DNA of 64,000 nucleotides from Pyrocephalus nanus (taxonomy: Eukaryota; Chordata; Aves; Passeriformes; Tyrannidae), in the NCBI GenBank assembly GCA_038380795.1, contig CM076260.1, forward strand, positions 29,980,634 to 30,044,633, read 5' to 3'. This document shows positions 22,201 to 36,000 of this stretch, one piece after another. The position numbers and the translations under genes were made by a program. Numbering within the stretch: the first letter of the stretch is position 1; each line of letters opens with the position of its first letter. Below the pieces are notes generated by a model. It saw only the letters and a list, made by a program, of their open reading frames with translations. It did no database searches and was not told the origin of the DNA.

Positions 22201-25200
22201 GCCCTCATGATGCTTTTACAATACAGTTGTTAGCACAGGCTGTAACTGGCAGGTGGTAGCAAGGTTTTGTGTAGCTTTAGAAAAAGCTGGAAATATTTGC
22301 TATATTTGGTGGGGAGGCAGCAGGGAAAGCAGTGCATGGGGGTGATGCACTTGTGGCAGCTGGGGTTGCTAAGCACACAGCCTGCTATGCCGCTAAGCAG
22401 GCAGGACCAGGCAGAGCCATTAAGTCTGGAACCAGCTGAGTATTTAATAAGCTGCATGCTACCATGCATTTACATAGCTTAAGTTGTAGTAAAGCCCTAG
22501 GAGTAAAGGGTCAAAAGTGCAGGACTGGAGGGCTAAAGCCCATGCAGACTGCATCGTATCCTGTTCTCAGTGGAAAAACGACTTGGGGAGGATCCACAAG
22601 AAAACGAGCCTCATTCCAGCCAAGGAGAAATTTAAAGGCCAAAAGGCAAGAATGTAAAAAATGTAAATGTAAAAAATAATTTAAGGTATAGCACATGTGA
22701 CCACGTCTGGCAAAACTCAATTATACAAAGGTTGCAGGGTATCTACGTGCCCCCAATAAACCAAGCGTAAGGAGTTCAGTGGAAAGGAAAATGAGATTCC
22801 CCTCCTTTGTGGCTTACATGTCTAAAACAAAACAACTCTTTGCTTGACCTATCTGTGCGCTCTTAAGATTCTTTCACGTGAATCATTTGACACTTATTTG
22901 TTTCCCAGTGTGCATATTAATTTTATCCCTGGGCATATCACCCTGAAACTGCCAGAGACAAGAGATCTGTCTCAAGCAGGGACTCTCTGCAACAGGCTCT
23001 CTGTCCAATCTCTATTCTCTCCCTTGTTAGTAAAGGCTGTCTCAGTACAGAGCTACCAACTACACAGAGGCGAACCAATGTCCAGTTTCACTTCCTCTAG
23101 CATAATCACAGACTTCAGTGACTGTGCTTTTTGCTTTTCATTTATGCTGACGTAACTGAGATTGAAATCTGTCCCACAGCAAATATTTATCAGAGCATAT
23201 CAAAGGAAAAGCAGACCAGAAGAGAAACAAGCAAAACATCGAGTGCCATTAAACTTTGCCAAGTTAGATTTCAAAGTCAATGAAAACCACCCCAGAGACA
23301 CAGAGATAATATGTAGGACAAAGTAGAATGCTGAAAAAAAAAAATTTTCCAAACACTGGTGTCCTGCAGAACAGTTTTTAATTACTTGTAACTTGCGAAG
23401 ATTAAGAAGCAAAACCCACACAGACCTAACAATATATGAACAAAGTCAATGATTACCACTCTGATGGTTTTGTTAATGTCCTGGCTTTGATATGTATACC
23501 CACCATGGCCACCTGTGCAGGTCAGCGACCCTTTCTGCAGAGTACTGAGAAGGAAACAGGACAACATTCACAACTGGTTTTCTAAATGATATAAAATAAT
23601 GGTATGCCACACTTTAATTAGATAATTAAAACTGTTGCTGCTTTGCTAGATGCCAAGGACACCCAGTTTCTTGGCAACAGACCTCTAATTTTCCTTCTTT
23701 GATATCCAGGTCACAGCCATTTGGATTAGAGGCTCATTTCCAGCAGCAGTGCACAGCAGGGATACACAACTTCCCATCCTGCTGTTGGTATCTCCCTTAA
23801 GTTTAGCATCTTGCAACTACATTTATAAAAGCTGTTAAATGTTAAAGCCCTTAGAAAGGGTAATTTCTCAGTATTCACAAAGGTCAGGGGACACATAAGC
23901 ATATTTAAAAATTAGCCAGTCCTGTGCAACACCAGCAACTTCTTACACCATGGCAACAGAATCTCATCCTGTTCTAGCTAAAGAACATGACTGAAAGGGT
24001 AAAGCAATAGAGAGAAAAAACTCTTTCATCCCTAGCTCTCCAGCTTCTTCAAAAATAAGGTTCTACCCCATCCCTGACCATTTGCTATCATTCCTCCTTA
24101 CGAGGAAGAGAAACACTGTCCTAGGTCTACCTGCTGTCCAGATTAGGTGAGGAAATCACATACCTTTACTGAGGAGCATTGATTTGGTCAGCTAGCTGGA
24201 AGAAAAGCATGTAGCCCTGAATGCTGGTACCAGTGCTTTGTCTGGGCTGATGTCATTTGAACTGAGAAGCAAACTGCAGCCTAAGGATTATCAAATGTCA
24301 TCAATTCGTATGCAAGGCACAGTTCCTCATTCCCAGACCCATATGAACTGGAAAGGCATAACAGCCCATGCATGTTTTTGAAAAACAGACTTTTTCATGA
24401 GAAAGGAATATAGAGCATGCTACCAAGGGGCAGGTTAGACAGAACAAATCATACAGACCAGATGGTAGTCACACTGCTTAATGCACTGTTGGAAGGTGCC
24501 CAGCTAGTCTGGTGATGAGCAACAGCAGAACCTATAGAGGATACTGCCCTTTGTCAAGTGCCAGAAATTTATTACATTATATTCCTGAGAACAGATTAGA
24601 TGAATTAACCACAGTAGACATTTACTACTCCTTCTGACATCCCTGAGATCCTGTCCATAGTGCTGCTGTGGTTGCCAGTACCTTTTTGGCTGATGTGAAC
24701 CTGTTCAAAGCTAACCAGAAGCCAACTGTCGGGGCTAGCGTAGTGCCAAGCCCTCGCTAACAAACTACCCAGCAGGTGTATTAGCTTACGCTTGATGATA
24801 CCCTAACCATCACTTGGGTTTTGGTCAGCTTGGAGCATGACCAAAACAGGCTTACATCCACTCAGAAAACATAACAAATAAACAGAGCTCAACAAAGATG
24901 GTGCGCCAGGTGTTACAGCAGTACTGGTTAAATGCTCCTCCCTTCAGCTACTTCAAGCAAAGGAAATGTTACTAGGAAAATGCCTTCCACAGAGAACCTA
25001 AGATGACAAAGCTGGTATATGACAAGATATTTGTATTCTTGTGTACAGCCTACATCCAAGCCTCAGTATCACCATGTAGCTCTACAAAGCATCCTTCAAG
25101 TTTGATTCTTTTTCATTTGAGCAATTTCATGAAAACAGTGCTGCAAAGTGAATTTTGGCCGCACTCATGGAGATCATATTTTCTGTTTCCTGAATTTGAT

Positions 25201-25276
25201 CTTCTACTATAGACAGGTGAGGTAAATATCACAAATATTTTGGATGTATTTTGGAAATGAAGCTATGCCAATACTG

Positions 25277-25300
25277 CCCTCCCCCCCCCCCCCCCTCCCC
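25277..25300 (+). repeat. Poly(C) tract (G-rich on minus strand)
   Basis: CCCT, then C15, then TCCCC. On the minus strand it is a 24-base G tract about 0.85 kb beyond the last candidate ASRGL1 poly(A) signal. Confidence 0.95.
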
Positions 25301-26133
25301 GAGAACAAACTTGCCCTGTAGGATTGATATCTTATGCCCAGATGGGGAAATAAATTAATTTTTACTCAAAGGAAGGCCACTTCTTTCTACCAATAAGCAC
25401 ATCAAAAATACTGATACTGTTTTATGAACGTTTGATGATGAGGTAGCTGCCATTTCCTACATGATCTTCTGTTGAACAATGTACACGAGTACTCCAAGGT
25501 TATGTTTTGATTGTGCCATCTTCTCTTGAACCATCACTGTCCATATCCAGTCATCTGCAACATCTAAGAAACCATGGATCAAAGTAAAGAGCAGGTTAGA
25601 CAGTCTTGGCAACCCTACCATTCTGTATGTGCTGACTCAGTAACATGACTTATTATAGCAGGACACAGGTACAAGTAGTTTAAAACCCTGATTTAAGATA
25701 TTTTTATGTTTATTTGGGCTATCTTGTAAAGGAACAATCCACAGAATGATGGCATGCAATTTGAACATACAAATCTGTCCAGAGAGGAAACCTAGGCACC
25801 AGCTGGAATCTGTAAAATTATTACAGTTTTTAACAAAAAAAATTATATGTTGGAGTCAGAAAATAGAAAAAAACCCCAAAATCTTAACAAAGAAACTGTA
25901 ATAGAAGTAATTTAAAACGTCAGTTCTTTTTAAAAAAGAAAATCTCTGCAGATGTTTCAGACTTCATACAAGAACCTTGGTAAGAGTAAATTTTTTTTGT
26001 TTTAGTACAGCTTGTTTTCATCACTTAATTTTAGATAATTATTTTTCTCATTAATCAGCATCTCTCTGTCTCAAGCTTAGACATAAAAGGTGCCTATCAC
26101 CTTTCCATTTGAGTAGTAAAGACTGCTGTTACA

Positions 26134-26840
26134 TTTATTGATATCATGACTGTCTTTATTACTACCTCAGATACTACATCAATATCTTTTCTGTTAACTA
26201 TCCACATATACTTTGAAATATTGTAGTCTACTTTGTTGTGGTCTCTGGTCTGATGTCAGTGCACGGAATTACAGCTCCTCAGACAGCATAACATTTCCCT
26301 TTTCTGAGAAAAGTTATTCCCTTTACTCCATTATTTCCCCTGACAGTTACTTCAAGCCTGTGACAATCACTTCGTCGTAACTCTTCACTACTCTTTGGTG
26401 GTACATTGCTGACAGTTAGCAATCTGTTATCATGGACTGCTGAAAAGACTCTGGATTTTCAAAATTTAGTTTTTAATTAATAGGTATTCATTTCTCAGAT
26501 CATCCTGGCAGCAGTCTCTGAAAATGAGCATGTAAAGGAGTTACTCTAATACACTGAAACTCAGGCTCCCTTTAATGTAGAATTATGGCATGCTAACCAT
26601 GAAACCTACTGACCATTCTCTTTCTTACCTAGAAAAGGAGTATATCCTGACTTCATAAATGTGTAAAAGATTACACATATATCCATGTCCATTAAAGAAC
26701 TACGTCCAGATTTTGTTTTGAATGTAAATGTGGCATTGCCACTCCACAAAGAAGTATAGATCTTTCAGAAATACAAAATCAACTGTCATTGTCCTCCAGT
26801 GAAAATTGGAAATTTTCATTCTTCCTCAGCCAACATTTCT
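26134..26840 (-). other. ASRGL1: Probable ASRGL1 3' UTR with candidate poly(A) signals
   Basis: Downstream of the stop, the minus strand has ATTAAA at 26576-26571 and 26477-26472, and AATAAA at 26160-26155 and 26139-26134. The canonical pair near 26.15 kb would give a 3' UTR of about 0.7 kb, the nearest variant one of about 0.25 kb. Only the hexamers are seen. The actual cleavage site cannot be set from sequence. Confidence 0.5.
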
Positions 26841-27076
26841 TCATGCTTGGAGTCCCTCACTTGCAAGAGCATCACCAAGAGATTTGACATGCTCCTCCCC
26901 AGCATAAATCCCATAATGCAGCTCATCATCCTTTACAGTAGCCCAGGACATTTGCTTGGTGGAGAACCTTGCTGCCCACTGTCCTGCTTTGTTGACAACA
27001 ATGACACCCCCCAGCCCCCCAACTCGTGTCTTCATGTAGTCTAATGCAGTGTCCGCTGCCACCTCTGGTGACATTC
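26841..27076 (-). CDS. ASRGL1: ASRGL1 coding exon 6, C-terminus and stop
   Basis: This 236-bp coding segment has the acceptor TTCTTTTCAG|GA and ends at TGA 26843-26841. It encodes [12 protein letters not shown], the conserved G-G-L-G-G-V-I-V-V strand, the S-T-K-Q-M-S-W-A segment and H-Y-G-I. The C-terminal tail after H-Y-G-I is about ten residues longer than the human one and poorly conserved. No further coding exon is needed. Confidence 0.96.
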
Positions 27077-30000
27077 CTGAAAAGAAAAATAAGATCACTT
27101 CATGGCTTCTGTCCTGACACCAGTTTTAAAACTCCCTTCAAGTTTCACTTCTCCCCACAGAGCCAGTCAAATCTAATTTCTTTTTGAACTAAATCAGCAA
27201 GAAATTTTCAGTGTATCAAAGGAACCATTTATAGGAAGGCTCTGGACAGTTGCTAAGAGCTGCTGTGGTGTGGTGCTGCTGCAAATATTTATTTGAATAC
27301 CTTCAGATTTTAATTCCATTTCAGTGTTTGATACAAACTAACTCACCAATTCTTTGTTCAAGAAACAACATTTCTTACGCCATCATTTGAAGGGAAAAAT
27401 GCCAGTTTGCAAGGTTTTCATCACAGCTTTGTCACAAGCTAGGTCTAAAGCATTTACAATTTGAAAAAAACCACATCAGAACAATCAAGCACTTCAGTCA
27501 TCATCCATGATGTTCCAAGTCCACTGTCTGCAACAGAGCTCAAAGCACATTACTTCACATTGTCATAATTCATCAAAACCAGAAATCAGCATTACTCTTC
27601 CTGAAACTTCTGAAACTATCAGGCAAATGAGGTCTCAATGTACTAGACATCAGACAAAGGACTAGCATGGCAACTTTAGCTTTTCATTACTCAGCTCATA
27701 TTAACAGGAATATTTTCTAAATAAATCAAATTGAATGTGAACATCATACACACAGACCTGTAATAGCTGCAAGATACCTGTTCACTGCCACTTTAAATAT
27801 ACATTCAGGAATGCAGTTGGCTTGGCCTAATTGCCCTAAGATATATACCCCCTTGGTAACGTTATGCAGCTTAGGTTGCAGAACAAAAACTGACCTTCAT
27901 GCTTTCCCTGCAAATTTTGAGTTAAAACCAAATAAAACCATCAGAGTCAGAATTATTCACAGCACTGGTGACTGACAGGATAAAGCTCCTTTCTCTGACG
28001 TACGGGTGACACTGTGACTATTCAAGTCAGTGGCACTGTCTTCAAAGGGTCAGTATTTCACTGTTTGATTTTTCACCAAGACAACAGCTGCCACCATAAG
28101 ACAAAGATTCCAGCAGCTGCTAAGAATGGCAAAGCAATTCACTCCTAAAATATGGAAGTAAATTTTGCAGCATTCATCCAAAAGAAGATATTTAGTAAGT
28201 GAATTACTGAATAGCTAAACAGAATTATGAGAGCTCTGTAGTTGTTCTCAAATACGCAACTTCAGTTCAAGGACTCAAAAAGTTACAATAACTTGAGGGT
28301 TTGTTTTCAGAGCCTTCATGGAAATGTTTGGGGGGGGGGGGCGGGGGGAGTCTATTGCTGACGTATTTTCCTGGCAGCTGAGTTATACTTCTGGGCAGGA
28401 TGAATGAAGGTAAAGCAAGCACTGGCAGGGTGAATAAGTGCAAACCAATTAGACATGAACACGTGTGGGTTCATTTTTTTTTCTTTTTCTCTTTTTTGAA
28501 TAAACTTTTTAATTTGAGACTCATCTTTCATACTGATTAATCACAAGCACAGATAACTGCTATCAATGCATAGGTTTTGCAGTGCAGTTAACTTAAAGCC
28601 AGAAAAGAAACTGGTTTACACAGTTTAGACTAAATAGAGCTTAAAAGGCTCTATTCACAAATTGAATAGTTAGAGACATGAAATGGAGAGTAAGGGAGAG
28701 CATAATGCATTAGAGCTTTGGGAAATAATCTGTAGGTTGTATTTTATGCTGAAACTGTCATATCAGAGATTTAGAGAAATGCACCAATTATATGCAAACA
28801 GCTCTATAAAGCATAACAAAAGTATTCTCAGCTGTCATTTGTCTCTCTACTTACTGCTTCTCCAATGAAAGCGTAAACTGAACATTTTCCAACTATTTCC
28901 AGTTTGGTTGATCTCAAAGCAAGTTACACTGTACTGCCCCGAAGCTACAGCTTTCTAAAAATAATGGTGATATCTATATTAATGATTCTTGAACTGCATG
29001 CAATACAAGTATGTTGTCTGGCTATGTTTATATGCTGTAACATAATCAAGGGTTTAGATGACAGACTAACTCAGGAAGGTAAAGCTCCAAAGGGTCATCC
29101 CACAGTCAGATTATATTACAGTCACATAAGACATACTGTGTCAGCTGTTTACCACATACCCACCCAGTCAGTTTAGTACATTTTCCAAAACAAAATGAAA
29201 GTTGAAATCATGGTTAAAAACTCTTAAAAGAATTTCTGTTGCTGTAATCAGTTGTTAAAATAAAGACCTTTATAGTTTATTAGAAAGGCAATATCCTATA
29301 TCTTCTAATTTCAGCTCCAATTATGTCTCTAGCCCTCCCCCTTACTGCTTCCTTAAATGTAACTTACTTTTACTTGTTTTCTATTTCCTGTTCACAAAAT
29401 TTTAGTTTATAATTGGGAAAAACTTATTGAAGAGAACTTCAGTTAAATAAAGTAGACAGTAATGTCTTCAATGTACCCTGATCTAAAGCATGATTAAATA
29501 TCAGGCAGCAGAGATAATTCTGTCCAATTCAGCCGGTTTAGCTTTATTAATACTTTAGTGTTTTATTTTGTTTTTAAAGAGAGGTGACCCATCCATATAC
29601 CCTTGGGAGCAACTCTTCTGACAGTAGTAGATAAATTGAAACCTGCATTATCAACGTTTCCTATCTTCATTATTTCAGCTTACAGGAAGTTTGGAATATA
29701 CCTTGCTCCATGTGATAGAGGATCAGTCGGGCTAAGACCACTTTCATAATGCTCTCCCCATGTCCTGTGGTTGAAGTTGCACCAGAATGGTTATCAGCAT
29801 AACCTCCACTTCCTTTTCAGAGGGAAAAAAAAAGGAATAAATTCTATATTCTAATTCTATAATATAATTTATAAGCCCTTCATTGTTTTCATTGTTTAAA
29901 ATACGAAATGAACATTTAATCCTAAAGGTTCATTAGCTTTCTGCATTTCTGGGAGAAAAGTGTCAGTTTCAAACAGTCATTTCTGCCTGTTTGAAAAGTG

Positions 30001-33000
30001 AAATACATGAAAGAGATAAACAGCTGTGGGAGCAAGCCAGTTGCCAAGTTAAGAGAGACTACTGATCTGCTTGTGGTACAAGAAGCAGAAGCAGGCCAAC
30101 ACTCCACAGGGATGAGCAAAAATATTTTCCAGAAGAGCAAGGGAGGGTATATTAAGGACCAGCAAGATAGTGATGGGATGCAGAATGCCAGGTCACACAA
30201 CATTACCAGCTGAGATGATGTGAAGGAAGATCTTGTGAGGACATTGGTGAACTGACCAAAGTTTGAGGGGAACTTAGCCACAACAGCTTGAAAGAGATTT
30301 GAAGAGCCTAGGCTCTAGTCAAACCTCACAAAGCACCCCTGAAGAATCTTCCAAGTCCTCACCACAAGTGGAGTGTTTTTTTTTGTTGAACTCCCCTTCC
30401 CCCCTTTTTTCTTGTCCCATCCTTGTTTTGCTGGGACATTCCACACCCTGTTCTCCATCAAGCTTCTGCTTGCTCAATACCCATGTTTCTAGCACATCTC
30501 CTAAGAAAAATATTTCCCAGGAGCTAGAAAGAAACATACCACAGCATTATAGACAATGGGGAAGGGGAAAGCGGCCTTCGAAGAGCAATGAAAGCTTCTT
30601 CCCTTCTGTACTTTCTTGATTAGGCCCTTTCAATGGACCATGATTTACATGTGGAAAAACACTGCCACAATCAGTCTGTCAAAGCCCCTTTACTAAACCT
30701 CTGATGTTCAAAAGCACAGCTTTTCTGTTTCCAAGCCTGCAAATGTCTAGTGAGACCAAAAGTTGCAAGCAATATGCTCAACAGTGCCCAGTTTCACTTT
30801 TCACAGTCCTTCACAGAACCACATCCCAAACTACAGCAACCCTGAACAAAACCTACACAAAAAGGTATTTGCAGTCAGAAAGCTGCAGCCAGAAATGAAG
30901 CTGAAAAGATAGCCAAATACATTTTAACTATACAGTCAGTAGTAAATATGCAGAGGGTACCAAAATGTTAGCAACCTCACGTACAAAAGAAAGACAGTAT
31001 TAGTTTCATAATAATCATATATGGCCAACAGCAGTGCTACTTTAGTTTGGAACACTTTTTACTAATAACAATTATTTTCCAAATCCCAGCTGTATGGTAG
31101 AACCCTAAAGCAATCAAATGGCAAGTCTGTCACACGAGAGGAAGAAGCCCGTGGAAAGGATTTTAAGTGTCTCTTTACACTTGGATAAGAGGTCTCTTAA
31201 AATATTTCCTTTATTCCACAACAAATGTATTAAGCTCTGAGGTAGTCTTATCAAGGCTCTCTAAGAACAGGAATTTACTCAAAGTTGCCAGTCACTTTAT
31301 AATTCTCACTCACTGATATAACAAATAGTAATTGCAATTACACCTACTTCCTTAAAGTATCAAGAAAACAGCATCTTAATATAGAGCAGGCTAAGTTTTT
31401 TGACTTAGTTGAAAGCATAGATGTGAAAAACAAGAGCTTTATCAGAACCAACAAAAAGGAAACACAGGAAAAAACCGTTAACATTTATGAAAGAACATAA
31501 AATGGAAATTTCCATACAAAAAAGTGTTGGATGACAATAATAATGACAGCACTACACCTCTACTCCCAATCCTTTCCTGCAATCTCCATGCTGTAAGAAG
31601 CCTGAGCTTTGATACATCTGAATGCTAGATCTCCATTTCAGATGTACTAGTATTTATGTACACTTCACTAATGAAAAGGAGAGTGTGCAATACTTATTTT
31701 TCTTTCTTTAAATGAGATACCTCCGAAAAATGAAAGGTAAGATCCCACACCCCATACCTATGCATGCTGTGTCACCAACACGGCCAATCAGTTTATTAGA
31801 GAGTCCTCCAGTGGATGTTGCACAAGCTACATTGCCTTCACTGTCTATAGCAACAGCACCGACTGTTCCAAGGTCTCTGCCAAGAAAAACAGTTCACAAA
31901 ATCAGATAGAATTAAAGCATACCTGCCAAAGCATGTTGCATTTGTTTTCCAGGTAGCTTTAAAAAAGATTACTACAAAAGAGGTACTGCTCATCATAAAG
32001 CTATCTTTGCTATGCTTCTCCTTGCAAAAATAACAAGCAATATGTAATAATTCTCACTTTATATTTAACAGAGCAGAAAACACTCTTTTTTTTTGATAAC
32101 TTGTTTACCTTCATAGCATGGAAACTCTGACTTGGGGAGGAAAAACACAATAAGAAAAAGCACACAGGGTAGAAATACTTCTAGTCATCATAGTTCTGGA
32201 GTAGTTTTTTGGCTGACACACAAACTGACACACAACTTTCCCCTAAATGGCAACTCCAAGATGCAACAATTGGCTCCACTGTCTCAAGAGGAGGTTAACC
32301 GGAATTATTAATGACAATGTACGTAAATAAGTGAATAGAGAAAAGGACAGTAATGTTATGCATGTACTGAATCATTTCCTTCCTGTTCCTCCTCTTTCCT
32401 CTTCCTTACTCCCCCTAATGTTTGAATGCTACAAAAAAAAAAAAAAAAGGTTATTTATGTGCCTTTCAACTAGTACTGCTCACAATGCATCATTAATACA
32501 TATTTTCATCTTTGTACTCTGTAGCTAAGCAATCTTGAGGTTTAAATCTCTTGGCCAGTAGAATCTGCTGAAACTGCACACCAGTTTAGAAATCTTCACA
32601 CACTGAAGAAAACAGAAGTCTCAACTATTGCTTTATTTCTTCAGCACAGAAAAGACATATACAACAGACTGCTCAAAATACGCATGTGTAGTCATGTTTG
32701 GAGAAAAAAAAGCCTGTTGTAACTTACTGTAACAGTTGCTGCACTGAGAAGCAAGACACTAGTGAGAAGCAACAGTTTAAATATCCACATATTCCAATCT
32801 TAGCATTTCACATAGGAACATAAACAGCTAACAAAAAGAAAAAAAAAAAGCAGCATGATCTGAATCCCTTCACACAGGAAAAGAATTCATAATAATCTTT
32901 CAACAAACTACCCAACAGGCAACTGGAACAGGAATACCTTTAGAAGTTGCCTGGACACTGGTGAAGGTTTCTCTACAGCTCTACAAAATCTCAGTTAATT

Positions 33001-36000
33001 AAGTCAGACAAAGTCCTTGTGTACCCTGAAACCCACAGTTACTTTCTCAGAAAGCCAACTTCCTGTTTGCTCCTGCTTATGTAAAGTATCATACTGTCAG
33101 TCCCTACACTTCATTCACAGCAATTCAAAGCTGACTGATGAATCACAGGCCTTACAAACTGCTCTGACATTTATGTGGATATGGACCTCATCTCAAACTG
33201 ATATGACGGTGCAGATGGGCTTCCCACCCATCCATCTGTTACAAATGATTTGCTGAAAAGAACATGAGTAAATCAGTACTCTCTTGCACATTCATGTGGC
33301 ACCCTTCAACCAACTAAAGTTAGATCCTCCTCAGAAGTTAAGAAAGGTGCATCCAGATGTATATTTTCCTAGTTAAGTATTTACCTTAAGCAACTGTGAG
33401 AATAAAAGCACACAGATCACACAGGCAGCAGCTATCTGTTTTGGTATGAGAGCACAACTGTTGATAAATTCCAAAGTGGGTGTGTGCAACATACCTTATC
33501 TTCAGTGGAGCAAATAAACAACTATACTTCATTTCTTACTGCCCCTTTAAACTTTTTTATTGCTTCAGTGTAACCTTTTCTTTGTTCATCTTCAGAACAA
33601 AGGCAAAGAAGATATACACAGATTTTTTGCAGGGATAGTTGACTCCAAAACATTACCAAGGCAGGCAAAACTGCCGAAGTAGAGATATCATACTATAATG
33701 CTCTATTTTTAGTTATTGACAGTAGCAGAAACCTCAGCAAGTACCTGTGGTATACCACAGGATGCTATTAGGGATTTTTTTCAACCAAGAATTATTCTTA
33801 TATACTGCATATACTCCGATACAAAATATATTAGTTGGATTTATTCATTCCCTCTTGTGTAAATCTTTCATTATCCAGCATCCATGAAGTGACGTGTACT
33901 TATTCTATCCCCATTCAACTAATAAGGTATCTGCTATCTGTCTCTTAGCCCTGCATCAGTAGTAGGGTTTTCTGTTTATTGCTGTCAGGGTCCTTGTTAC
34001 TTAACACCTCCTCGAGTAATTCATGCAGCGCGATCCACAGAGGGGCTGGGAACCCATTTACTGCAGGCAGACTCAACTCCCCTTCTGTGGGGTTCTCAGG
34101 CAGCCTCCAACTATTCTTATCGAAGGTATGGATAGAATCTCTGGAGTGAGAGACTGCACATAAATCAAACCACACCTTGTTCTCAGCAAAAGGCGTGCGA
34201 GTTGGAATGTCGTACATGCAATGGAATCCTGAGCTTTTAACGCAAATGAATGCAGTCTTCCAACCAACAGAAGAGAAAGTATCTCTCATGGAGACACCAG
34301 ACTTTGCCTGGAAAGCCTATGAAACCCCATGGTTTCCAACACTGTGAGGACTAGAGCACTGGAAGTTAAGTACACACCAACCTTCAAATTCCCAGTATGA
34401 TCTGGTATTATGTTGCCTTTGACTAACACTACTTCACCTTCTGTCTGTTTGCCTCAGGCAAGTTTCTGCGTAATCACTGTGGACATACAGAAAAAGAACA
34501 TTTCATAGGTGATACAGAAAGAAATGGGCTTGAATAAAAAAAAACCTGTTTTCAACTTCGTGAACTTGTGCTGATGTTTTGGGCACTGGTTTTCAGAAAA
34601 AGAACAGGGTGGCCAAGACAAGAAAAAGTCCTGAGCCCTTCAGAGATATACAAGTTTTCTATTATCAGATATTCCAGAGCAAGACAGTGCTGAAATTAAA
34701 GATGCCTAACACTGTTATCAGAAAAAAAACTTTAAAAATTAAGCAGTTATGAAGAATGAATGAAGACCTAGATACCATACCCTTCCAACTGATATCTTTA
34801 GGAGACACCAAGTGGCAGCAGGGGCTACACCATCCTCAAAATTCTTCATAATGAATGGTAATACCACATGGTCCTTGGACAGACCATGTATCGAAAGAAA
34901 ACTTATTTTGTGCACAAGATGAACTGTGACTAAGACCTTATGGGCAAGGAACAACATCACTTTGTTTACCATATTTACGCTTGCCACATTAATTTGTTTT
35001 TCATTCTAGCAATTTACTGAAAGTAACATATAGCTTGTGGTTCTGTTTCACAGGCTTTAATTAACGTGCCCACAGAAGAAATTTACTCCTTTTGATCTAC
35101 AAATTCAGTTCTGCTTCTCTCATTAGTACTATTTAAAAACACAGATGAACAGCACGTAGTACAGGATCTTTGTAATGCAATACAGTGCTTTCCTGCACCA
35201 CAACTACTGACATACAAACGGAAGCTCAAAACAATTTGGTATTTATCCCTACCTCACAGGCATAAACCCCATTTTTGACACCTCATGCTTTTCATTTCTT
35301 TACTGTCCACCTCACTTTCCTCTTTACTTTGCATGCAACTGGCTTGTTTTTCAAGTGATGTCCATTTTGCTGTTGGGCAATACCATCCAGTAGTGTCTCA
35401 CTTCACCACCACTGAACTTCTTGGTCTTTTTTTTTTCATTCCTTTTTGTAACCAACAGCCACAATCAGCACTCCAATGGAGTTACTGGCTAAAATGTGAT
35501 GTCATTTAACTACCTAATCCAGTTTAAAGACAAATATGATCACCTACTTAACCAAGATCAGCTTTCTCAAATTCTTTTTTTTATGGACTTGTTTTGAAAT
35601 GTGTACTGGAGATTTTTTAAAATCACCATTCCTCAGTGGAAAAGAGCTATACAAAATCACACCTGCTGTTTTTTAAAGCTGTTCTATGCACTTCTGTAGC
35701 TGGCAATTTTAAGAGGAATAACAAGTTCTAACCTATGCTATGTCAAAGTGACAAGCAATCTCCTTAAGCAGCAACAAGTTTATTAGAGTTTGTTCCAGTC
35801 ATTTAAACTTGAGCAAATTCATTGAAAGCTTGATTTTGCACTACTTTCACTGAAGACATGCTGTAAAGACTGTATCAAACCATGTAACATTTGGAATACA
35901 GGCCTTCACCTACAGTTTGGTTGGTTGGGTTTTTTTGGTTTTGTATGTTTTCTCACTTGGTTTGTTTGAGGGGTTTTGTTTGGGTTTTTTTGATTGTGGG

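Larger units (their letters stand above)
9780..26100. other. Intergenic region between the left CpG-island gene and ASRGL1 3' end
   Basis: About 16 kb with no exon I can support. It holds the 19-bp minisatellite, homopolymer runs and a GC-richer patch at 17.2-18.7 kb with overlapping frames on both strands (longest 151 codons, 17374-17829 plus). No protein family, splice structure or poly(A) layout is recognised. ASRGL1 3' UTR may begin at its right edge. Confidence 0.6.

Noticed and set aside
24728..24915. Possible solo LTR beginning TGTCGGGG, with AATAAA-like sequence near its end
   Set aside because: It is CpG-richer than its flanks, but no matching terminal repeat, clear end or target-site duplication is visible.
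29922..30619. Overlapping frames (106-119 codons) in an ASRGL1 intron
   Set aside because: Frames on both strands, no splice signals and no recognisable protein. Probably an old repeat.
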